Source of the DNA: Sinomonas cellulolyticus
GTDB taxonomy: Bacteria; Actinomycetota; Actinomycetes; Actinomycetales; Micrococcaceae
Direction: 5' to 3'
Length of the DNA: 64,000 bases
NCBI RefSeq assembly: GCF_014656475.1
Contig: NZ_BNCM01000011.1
Coordinates: 62,001-126,000 of the forward strand
Positions 54,084 to 60,965 of the stretch are shown piece by piece. Under the pieces are notes generated by a model that ran no database searches, had not been told where the DNA came from, and worked only from the letters and a program-made list of their open reading frames with translations. Position numbers and translations under genes: made by a program. How positions within the stretch are numbered: the first letter of the stretch is position 1; each line of letters begins with the position of its first letter.

Positions 54084-55022
54084 CTACGGGATCTCCGGCG
54101 CCGTGCGCTTCGCGGCCAGGATCTCCAGCAGGAGGCGGTCCCGTGCGGCCAGGACGTCCTGCCAGTCGCGGCCGGCGAGCTCGGCGCGGACGCCGTCGGC
54201 CATCGTGGGGATGTAGTCGTCGGTCTCGGGGTAGTCGCCGAGGTCGCGGCACCAGTCGCGGATGGCGGGGCCGAGGTGCTCGAGGAAGTGGGTGATGCCG
54301 CCGCTGCCCCCGCCGGCCTCGCAGTTGAGGAACGGGCCCATGATGGCCCAGCGCAGCCCCGGGCCGTACTGGATCGCCGTGTCGACGTCGGCCACGCTCG
54401 TCACTCCCTCCTGGACGAGGTGGAACATCTCGCGCCAGAGGGCCGCCTGGAGGCGGTTGGCCACATGGCCGGGCACCTCCTTGTTGATGCGGATCGGCTT
54501 CTTGCCGATCGAGGTGTAGAACGCGATGGCCGCGTCGACGTTCTCCGGGGCGGTCTGCCGGCCCCCGAGGACCTCGACGAGCGGGATGAGGTGGGGAGGG
54601 TTGAACGGATGCCCCAGGACGAGACGCCCGGGGTGCTGCATGCCGTCCTGGGCGTCGCTCATGAGCAGGCCCGAGGAGGAGCTCGCGATGATCGTCTCCG
54701 CCGGCGCCGTCGACTCGATCTCGGCGAGGATGGAGCGCTTGAGGTCGAGCCGCTCGGGCCCGTTCTCCTGGACGAAGTCTGCGCCGCAGGACGCCTCGGA
54801 GATCGAGGCGGTGAACGTCAGATGGTCCTTCGACGCGCCCTCCGCAAGGCCCAGCTCCTCGAGCGTGGGCCAGTACTCGTCGATCCACGCGCGCAGGCGC
54901 CCCTCGGCGCCGTCGGCCACATCCGCGGCGGCGACGGCGAAGCCCCGGGACAGGTAGAAGGCGGCCCAGCTGGCCCCGATCACCCCGGTGCCGATGACGG
55001 CGACTGTCTTCTTCGTGGCCAT
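54084..55022 (-). CDS. 3-hydroxyacyl-CoA/L-carnitine dehydrogenase family protein
   Basis: 312 residues. N-terminal Rossmann motif GTGVIG at residues 11-16. LGHPFNPPHLIPLVEVLGG holds the catalytic His and VPGHVANRL the Asn of the 3-hydroxyacyl dehydrogenase family. The length and composition are closer to L-carnitine dehydrogenase/lambda-crystallin than to FadB. It oxidises a 3-hydroxy acid or its CoA ester with NAD+; the substrate is uncertain. Monocistronic. Confidence 0.9.
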   Translation of the reverse strand: MATKKTVAVIGTGVIGASWAAFYLSRGFAVAAADVADGAEGRLRAWIDEYWPTLEELGLAEGASKDHLTFTASISEASCGADFVQENGPERLDLKRSILAEIESTAPAETIIASSSSGLLMSDAQDGMQHPGRLVLGHPFNPPHLIPLVEVLGGRQTAPENVDAAIAFYTSIGKKPIRINKEVPGHVANRLQAALWREMFHLVQEGVTSVADVDTAIQYGPGLRWAIMGPFLNCEAGGGSGGITHFLEHLGPAIRDWCRDLGDYPETDDYIPTMADGVRAELAGRDWQDVLAARDRLLLEILAAKRTAPEIP

Positions 55023-55090
55023 GCGCGGTCCCTCCAGTGGCGTTGTCCCGGGCTATTCCCCCATCAGGGCCTATCACCCAGACTGGGGGC

Positions 55091-55594
55091 ATGTCGATCC
55101 TGCCGCAGATCAGCCTCCGCACCCCTCTTCCCTTCGACATCCTCGGCGCCCAGGTCGTGGTTGCGGGGCTCGGCTCCGCCTTCGAGGGCGTGTACGGATC
55201 GGTCACGGTGCGCGACGCCGGCGGCCACATCGTGGCCGAGTCCAACCTCATGGGCGGCGGCAACGGGTTCTCCCTGTTCCACAACGCCTTCGGGCTCGGC
55301 ACTCCCTCAACGCCCGAGGGCACCGTCACCGTGACCGCGACCAACCCCAGCGGCCTGCCCGAGAACGCCGCCTCGATCACCGTTCCGGTGACGTTCGGGC
55401 GCACCCTCATGGGCGGGACCTACTCGGGGTTCTCCCTCCACACGGTCGTGGCCGGGGACACGCTCTCCGGGATCGCGCAGCAGTTCTACGGCGACGCCAA
55501 CGAGTACGGCAGGATCTTCACGGCGAACCGAGACATCCTGTTCGACCCGAACGTGATCTACGAGGGCCAGTCGCTGCGCATCCCGCTCGCCTGA
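55091..55594 (+). CDS. Gmad2-LysM protein without export signal
   Basis: 167 residues from the ATG at 55091 (GGGGG 3-7 bases upstream). Residues about 15-105 resemble the Gmad2 immunoglobulin-like domain (VVVAGLGSAFEGVYGSVTVRDAGG); residues 115-166 form a LysM domain (TVVAGDTLSGIAQQFYGD ... GQSLRIP). LysM binds peptidoglycan or chitin, but no signal peptide is evident, so localisation is unclear. It stands 110 bases upstream of oleA on the same strand. Confidence 0.88.
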   Translation: MSILPQISLRTPLPFDILGAQVVVAGLGSAFEGVYGSVTVRDAGGHIVAESNLMGGGNGFSLFHNAFGLGTPSTPEGTVTVTATNPSGLPENAASITVPVTFGRTLMGGTYSGFSLHTVVAGDTLSGIAQQFYGDANEYGRIFTANRDILFDPNVIYEGQSLRIPLA

Positions 55595-55704
55595 CCGATC
55601 GGGCATAAGCTACGCTCCTGGGCCCTGACGGATCCGTCTAGGCTACGGCCCTTGCGGGTACAGTCACCGCATGGATTCAGCATGGACACGAACAGGGGCA
55701 TGAG

Positions 55705-56727
55705 TTGGCAGGGAATGCAAGCTTCCGGCATACCAACACGGCGCTGCTCTCGGTGAGCAGCGTCGAGGCTCCGAGGATCGTGAGTTCCACGGACTTCGAC
55801 CGGAGGCTCGGCTCCACCCTGAAGCGTCTCAGGTTCCCGCCGCGGCTGCTCGAGCGCGTCGCCGGGGTGAAGCATCGGCGCTGGTGGGATGCCGGGACAT
55901 CGTTCGACGACGCCGCGCTCGAGGCAGGCGCCAAGGCACTGGCAGAGGCCGGCGTCGAAGCCTCCGAGGTGGGTCTGCTGATCAACACCTCGGTCACGCG
56001 GCGCAACCTCGAACCCTCCGTCGCCGTGAAGATCCACCACGGGCTCGGCCTGCCGTCCTCCGCCATGAACTTCGATCTGGCCAACGCCTGCCTCGGGTTC
56101 GTCAACGGATTCATCCTGGCCGCCAACATGATCGACTCGGGCCAGATCAGGTATGCGGTCATCGTCAACGGCGAGGACGCGCAGGCAGCCCAGGAGGCCA
56201 CGCTCGCGCGGCTGGAGCGTCCCGAGACCACGCGGGAGGACTTCAGCCGGGAGTTCGCCACGCTCACCCTCGGATCCGGAGCCGCGGCCGCGGTCCTGGG
56301 GCCCGCGGACGAGCACCCCGGCGGACACCGCCTCGTGGGCGGCGTGATGCGCGCCGGCACCGAGCACCACGAGCTGTGCGTGGGAGGCATCGACGGCATG
56401 GCGACGGACACGAAGGGCCTGCTCGACGGCGGGCTCCAGCTCGTGGTCGACGCGTGGCACGAGGCCCATCAGGAGTGGGACTGGACCGCGATGGACCGGT
56501 ATGTGACCCATCAGGTCAGCAACGCCTACACCGAGGCCATCATCAGGGCGATCGACCTGGATCCGGCCAAGGTGCCCATCACGTTCCCGCACTGGGGGAA
56601 CGTGGGCCCCGCCTCGCTCCCCATGACACTCGCCGCCGAGGCGCAGTCCCTCGCGGCCGGGGACCGGGTCCTCTGCATGGGAGTCGGCTCAGGGCTCAAC
56701 ACCGCCATGATGGAAATCGCCTGGTGA
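55705..56727 (+). CDS. oleA: OleA, 3-oxoacyl synthase III for head-to-head olefin synthesis
   Basis: 340 residues from a TTG with AGGGG 6 bases upstream; the N-terminus LAGNASFRHTNTALLSV is the actinobacterial OleA form. Active-site residues: C129 (ANACLGF), H269 (VTHQVSN), N299 (WGNVGP), plus E103 (NLEPS). It condenses two fatty acyl-CoAs to a 2-alkyl-3-keto acid. First gene of a coupled oleA-oleBC-oleD operon (4-base overlaps). Confidence 0.96.
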   Translation: MAGNASFRHTNTALLSVSSVEAPRIVSSTDFDRRLGSTLKRLRFPPRLLERVAGVKHRRWWDAGTSFDDAALEAGAKALAEAGVEASEVGLLINTSVTRRNLEPSVAVKIHHGLGLPSSAMNFDLANACLGFVNGFILAANMIDSGQIRYAVIVNGEDAQAAQEATLARLERPETTREDFSREFATLTLGSGAAAAVLGPADEHPGGHRLVGGVMRAGTEHHELCVGGIDGMATDTKGLLDGGLQLVVDAWHEAHQEWDWTAMDRYVTHQVSNAYTEAIIRAIDLDPAKVPITFPHWGNVGPASLPMTLAAEAQSLAAGDRVLCMGVGSGLNTAMMEIAW

Positions 56728-56762
56728 CCGCAGATTGGCCTCTGGTGACCGCAGACTGGCCC
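56721..56762 (+). repeat. 21-bp tandem duplication of the oleA stop/oleBC start junction
   Basis: Units 56721-56741 and 56742-56762 match at 19 of 21 bases and each contains GGTGA, so the GTG start and TGA stop motif are present twice (protein begins VTADWPLVTADWPG). Initiation at 56724 or 56745 is possible. Confidence 0.85.
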
Positions 56763-59462
56763 GGGGTCGAGCCGGAATGGTCGCGCACCCTCGCCGTGGC
56801 GTCCACCTCTGCCGTCGACCCACCGGGCACCGTGCGGCGATGGCACATCCTGGACAATGAGGCGCAGCTCTCCCGCCTGGGACTGACACCCGCCGGCACC
56901 CTGCTGTGCGTCCACGGCAACCCCACGTGGTCCTACCTCTGGCGGAGCCTGCTCTCGGCGGGCTCAGACCCGGCCCACCCGTGGCGTGTGGTGGCCGTGG
57001 ACCAGCTGGACATGGGCTACTCGGAGCGGACCGGCACGTTCCGGCGCCTCGCGGACCGGATCAACGATCTGGGCGACCTCAGCGCCGCCCTCGGCCTGAC
57101 GGGGCCAGTCGTCACGGTGGGCCACGACTGGGGCGGCGCGGTCAGCCTCGGCTGGGCCCTCGCACATCCCGAGCTCCTCGCCGGGACAGTGCTCACCAAC
57201 ACCGCGGTCCACCAGCCCTCGGGCGCGGCAGTCCCCCCTGCCCTGCGGCTCGCGATGCACCCCGCGGTCCACGGGTGGGGCACGACGGCGTCGGACGCCT
57301 TCCTGCGCGTCACCCACTCGCTCGCGCGCCCGGCCCTGCCGGACGACGTCCGCCGGGCCTACATGGCCCCCTACCGCACGGCGCACGACCGTGCCGGTGT
57401 GGGCAACTTCGTCGCGGACATACCCCTCCGCCCCTCGCACCCGAGCTTCGCGGCTCTCCGGAGTGTCGCGGAAGGCGTCCGCTCGCTCACCGTGCCGGCC
57501 CTGATGCTCTGGGGCCCCCGGGATCCGATCTTCTCGGACCGGTACCTCAACGACCTCATCGCACGGATGCCGCACGCGGACGTCCACCGCTTCGAGGGCG
57601 CCGGGCACCTCCTGCCCGAGGACAGGGACATCGCCACGCCGATCTTCGCGTGGCTCGCCGCGCGTCGCCGTGATCGTGACCGCAACGGCGACAGTGACGG
57701 CGCGAGCCGCCGGGCGCCGTCGGACGCCACTACGGCCGCGGCCGGCCCGAGCAGCCCGTCCGCGCCGGTGGCGGCCGGCTTCCGGCCGCTGTGGGACGCG
57801 CTCGGCGAACAGGCCGGGGGCCCGTCAGGCGACGAGACCGCGGTGGCAGAGATGTCGCCGCAGGGCACCGTGCGGCGTTCGCTCACGTGGCGGGAACTCG
57901 AGCAGAGCATCGCCGAGCTCGCGGCCGGGCTGCGGCAGGCCGGGGTGCGCGGCGGCAGCCGGGTGAGCCTCATGGTGCCCCCGGGGGTCGATCTCACCGT
58001 GGCCCTCTATGCCTGCCTGCGGCTGGGCGCGGTGGTGGTAGTGGCCGACGCCGGTCTGGGCACCCGGGGCCTGAGCCGCGCCGTGAAGGGGGCTGCTCCG
58101 GAATTCCTCATCGGGATCGACAGGGCCCTGGGCGCTGCCGCCGCTCTCGGCTGGCCCGGGCGGCGCATCAGCCTGCGGGACCTGCCCACGGCACGCCGTC
58201 GGCTCCTGGGGGTCGAGACGTCCCTCGCCGCGCTTGCCAGCGGCGCGGGGGCCGGCGCCGAGGCGGACGGCCCATGGCCGGTTCCAGAGCCGGACGCACC
58301 GGCGGCCATCCTCTTCACCTCCGGCTCCACCGGCCCCGCCAAGGGCGTCCTCTACCTGCATCGGCAGCTCGCCGCGATGCGCGATACAGTGGCGGCCACC
58401 TTCGGGATCCACCCCGGCGCGCGGCTGGTGGCGGGCTTCGCACCGTTCGCCCTGCTGGGCCCGGCGCTCGGGGCAGTGTCGGTGACCCCCGCGATGGACG
58501 TCACGGCCCCGCGTACCCTGACGGCCCGGGCACTCGCGGAGGCCGCGGCCGCAATCGATGCCAGCGTCGTCTTCGCCTCGCCGGCGGCGCTGCGCAACGT
58601 CCTGGCCACCGGAGACGAGGTCGGCGAGGCGGGGCGCGAGGCACTCGAACGCATCGGGCTCCTGCTCTCCGCCGGGGCGCCGGTCCCCGAACCGCTCCTC
58701 TCCGCAGTCCAGCGCCTCGTGCCGCACGCCTCGCTGCACACCCCCTACGGGATGACCGAGGCGCTGCCCGTCACGGACATCAGCCTCGAGGGGATCCAGG
58801 CGGCCGACGCCGATGCCGCCGCCGGCACCGTGCCGGGGTCCGGCAACGGGGTGTGCGTGGGCCTGCCGGTCCACGGCGCCCGCGTCGCCGTCGTCCCCCT
58901 GACGGCCAGCGGCACCGCGCCGGGGACCGAGCCGGTCACCGAGCCCGGGGTGACCGGCGAGATCCTGGTCAGCGCTCCCCACGTGAAGGAGGCCTACGAC
59001 CGGCTCTGGCTCACGCAGCGGGACAGCAGCAGTGTGCCTGGTTGGCACCGTACCGGGGACGTGGGGCATCTGGACGCAGCAGGCCGGCTCTGGGTGGAGG
59101 GCCGTCTGGCCCACGTGGTAACCCCGCCGGACGGGGTGGTGACGCCGGTCGGCGCCGAGCAGGCCATCGAACGGCTCGACGCCGTGCAGCTGGCCGCCAT
59201 CGGCGGCGTGGGCCCCGCCGGAACGCAGGCCGTGGTCGCCGTCGTCGAGACCGTGCCGCCCGCACGCAAGGCGGGGCCGGTCGCCCCGCAGCTCGCCCAC
59301 CGTGTCCGCGCCGCGGCCCTCGACGCCGGCGTCACCGTCTCGGCCGTGCTCGCGCTGCCCGCGCTCCCCGTGGACATCCGCCACAACGCCAAGATCGACA
59401 GGACCCGCCTGTCGCGCTGGGCCTCACGGGTGCTGGCCGGCGCCCGTGGGGGGAGGCCATGA
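56724..59462 (+). CDS. oleBC: OleBC fusion: beta-lactone decarboxylase and beta-lactone synthetase
   Basis: 912 residues from a GTG overlapping the oleA stop. Residues 1-310 are an alpha/beta hydrolase of the haloalkane-dehalogenase type with nucleophile D135 (VGHDWGGA), WGPRDPIF and EGAGHLLPED; OleB removes CO2 from the beta-lactone to give a cis-olefin. Residues about 355-912 are an acyl-adenylate-forming OleC: TSGSTGPAKG, YGMTEALP, GWHRTGDVGHL and the C-terminal NAKIDR Lys. The linker (310-345) is Asp/Arg then Ala/Ser/Pro-rich. Fusion of oleB and oleC is known in Actinobacteria such as Micrococcus luteus. A 21-base tandem duplication spans the start. Confidence 0.96.
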   Translation: MTADWPLVTADWPGVEPEWSRTLAVASTSAVDPPGTVRRWHILDNEAQLSRLGLTPAGTLLCVHGNPTWSYLWRSLLSAGSDPAHPWRVVAVDQLDMGYSERTGTFRRLADRINDLGDLSAALGLTGPVVTVGHDWGGAVSLGWALAHPELLAGTVLTNTAVHQPSGAAVPPALRLAMHPAVHGWGTTASDAFLRVTHSLARPALPDDVRRAYMAPYRTAHDRAGVGNFVADIPLRPSHPSFAALRSVAEGVRSLTVPALMLWGPRDPIFSDRYLNDLIARMPHADVHRFEGAGHLLPEDRDIATPIFAWLAARRRDRDRNGDSDGASRRAPSDATTAAAGPSSPSAPVAAGFRPLWDALGEQAGGPSGDETAVAEMSPQGTVRRSLTWRELEQSIAELAAGLRQAGVRGGSRVSLMVPPGVDLTVALYACLRLGAVVVVADAGLGTRGLSRAVKGAAPEFLIGIDRALGAAAALGWPGRRISLRDLPTARRRLLGVETSLAALASGAGAGAEADGPWPVPEPDAPAAILFTSGSTGPAKGVLYLHRQLAAMRDTVAATFGIHPGARLVAGFAPFALLGPALGAVSVTPAMDVTAPRTLTARALAEAAAAIDASVVFASPAALRNVLATGDEVGEAGREALERIGLLLSAGAPVPEPLLSAVQRLVPHASLHTPYGMTEALPVTDISLEGIQAADADAAAGTVPGSGNGVCVGLPVHGARVAVVPLTASGTAPGTEPVTEPGVTGEILVSAPHVKEAYDRLWLTQRDSSSVPGWHRTGDVGHLDAAGRLWVEGRLAHVVTPPDGVVTPVGAEQAIERLDAVQLAAIGGVGPAGTQAVVAVVETVPPARKAGPVAPQLAHRVRAAALDAGVTVSAVLALPALPVDIRHNAKIDRTRLSRWASRVLAGARGGRP

Positions 59463-60454
59463 GGGTCCTCGCCACGGGTGCGAGCGGCCTGCTCGGGAGC
59501 GAGGTGGCCCGGCTGCTCATCCGCGAGGGTCACACCGTGACCACCCTCCAGCGCCGGCCGTCGGGAGTCGAGGGGGCGGTGGACATCTGCGGTTCGGTCA
59601 CCGACGACGAGGTGGTCCGCGAAGCGGTCCGGGGCGTGGAGGGCATCATCCATCTGGCCGCCAAGGTCTCCTTCACGGGCCGGGCCGCGGAGTTCGACGA
59701 GGTCAACGTGGAGGGGACCCGCCGCCTGCTCCGCGCGGCGAAGGAAGCCGGGGTACGCGACGTCGTGTTCGTCTCGTCCCCGTCCGTGGCGAACTCGGGC
59801 GCCGCGATCGTGGGACTGGGCGCGGCCCTTGCCGATCCGGAGCACGCGCACGGCGACTACTCGCGCACCAAGGCCGAGGCCGAACTCCTCGCGCTGGCGG
59901 CAGACGCACCGGGGTTCCGGGTGGCGGCCGTGCGTCCGCACATCGTCTGGGGACCCGGCGACACCCAGCTCGTGGAGCGGGTCCTGCAGCGCGCGGCGCA
60001 CCACCGCCTGCCGCTGCTCGACGCCGGCGCGGCCCTGATCGACACGACCTACATCGACAATGCCGCGTGGGCCATCGTCGCCGCGCTGCACCATCTGGAC
60101 CGGATCCACGGCAGGGCGGTGGTGGTGAGCAACGGCGAGCCGCGCCCGGTCGGCGAGCTGATCGCGGGCATCTGTGCCGCCGGCGGTGTCCCGGCGCCGA
60201 ACTGGTCGGTTCCGGGGGCAGTGGCGAGGGGCGTCGGAGCCATCGTGGAGAGGGTCTGGACGTGGGCGCGCCGCCGCGAGGAACCGCCGATGACGCGGTT
60301 CCTCGCCGAGCAGCTCTCCACGGCCCACTGGTACGACCAGCGCGAGACCCGCAGGCTCCTCGGCTGGACGCCGTCGGTCACCCTCGACGAGGGGCTGGCG
60401 AGGCTGGCCGAGCACTACGGCGGCCACGGGCCGGACGCCGATCCCGCCCGCTGA
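59459..60454 (+). CDS. oleD: OleD, NADPH-dependent 2-alkyl-3-keto-acid reductase (SDR extended)
   Basis: 331 residues; the ATG overlaps the oleBC stop (ATGA). Rossmann motif GASGLLG at residues 7-13, catalytic Tyr/Lys in YSRTK, and PHIVWGPGDTQLV typical of 3-beta-HSD-like extended SDRs. OleD reduces the OleA product to the beta-hydroxy acid, the substrate of OleC. GGGGGGAGG lies just upstream. Confidence 0.95.
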   Translation: MRVLATGASGLLGSEVARLLIREGHTVTTLQRRPSGVEGAVDICGSVTDDEVVREAVRGVEGIIHLAAKVSFTGRAAEFDEVNVEGTRRLLRAAKEAGVRDVVFVSSPSVANSGAAIVGLGAALADPEHAHGDYSRTKAEAELLALAADAPGFRVAAVRPHIVWGPGDTQLVERVLQRAAHHRLPLLDAGAALIDTTYIDNAAWAIVAALHHLDRIHGRAVVVSNGEPRPVGELIAGICAAGGVPAPNWSVPGAVARGVGAIVERVWTWARRREEPPMTRFLAEQLSTAHWYDQRETRRLLGWTPSVTLDEGLARLAEHYGGHGPDADPAR

Positions 60455-60484
60455 CCGGCCCTACTTCTTCCGGCCCTACTTCTT
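60455..60484 (-). repeat. 15-bp tandem duplication at the ChaB-like stop codon
   Basis: 60455-60469 and 60470-60484 are identical and each holds the reverse-strand stop CTA, in frame, so the stop is duplicated just past the gene end (KK-stop-GRKK-stop). Confidence 0.8.
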
Positions 60485-60898
60485 CCGACTCTGGGCCGTC
60501 TTCTTCGTGTTCGCCTTCTCGAGCGCGTCCACCAGCTGTTCCTTGGTCATGCTCGATCGGCCGGGCACGTCGAGCTTCTTGGCCAGGTCGTAGAGGTGCT
60601 GCTTCGAGGCGTTGGCGTCCACGCCGCCGTGGGTCTCCCGCCGGGTCGACGCGCCGCCCTCGGCCTGCTCGTCCGAGGGCCCGTTCTGCTCCTTGGGCTC
60701 CCAGTGGTCGCCGACCTTCTCGTGGCTGTGCTTGAGGGCCGAGTAGGCGACGCGATGGGCGCGCTCCTCGTCGTGGTAGGTCTTCTCGGCGGAGTCGTGC
60801 GCCTTGGCGAAGGTCTGCTGGGCCTTCCTGCCGGAGCGCTGGATGGTCGAGGGGAGCTCGTCCTTCCTCGCCTTTCCGCTCTTGTCCGTCTTGGGCAT
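60476..60898 (-). CDS. ChaB-family protein with a C-terminal Rho_N/SAP-like segment
   Basis: 140 residues. ChaB-like region at about 14-68 (ELPSTIQRSGRKAQQTFAKAHDSA... EKVGDHWEPK). Residues about 98-128 (SKQHLYDLAKKLDVPGRSSMTKEQLVDAL) resemble the Rho N-terminal/SAP helix-extended-helix fold, suggesting nucleic-acid binding. The protein is basic and Lys-rich at the end. Function of ChaB is unknown beyond the cation-transport locus naming. It converges on oleD with a 21-base gap. Confidence 0.88.
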   Translation of the reverse strand: MPKTDKSGKARKDELPSTIQRSGRKAQQTFAKAHDSAEKTYHDEERAHRVAYSALKHSHEKVGDHWEPKEQNGPSDEQAEGGASTRRETHGGVDANASKQHLYDLAKKLDVPGRSSMTKEQLVDALEKANTKKTAQSRKK

Positions 60899-60965
60899 GG
60901 TGTCCTCCGTTCCCTGGTACGGCAGAGTCGCCTCCCGCCACTCCTATACCCCGGTTCGGGGCGGC

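Noticed and set aside
55884..56723. N-terminal extension of the OleBC frame back into oleA
   Set aside because: The frame is open, but that part is Arg-rich shadow sequence. OleA is well supported there and the GTG at 56724 fits the oleA stop overlap.
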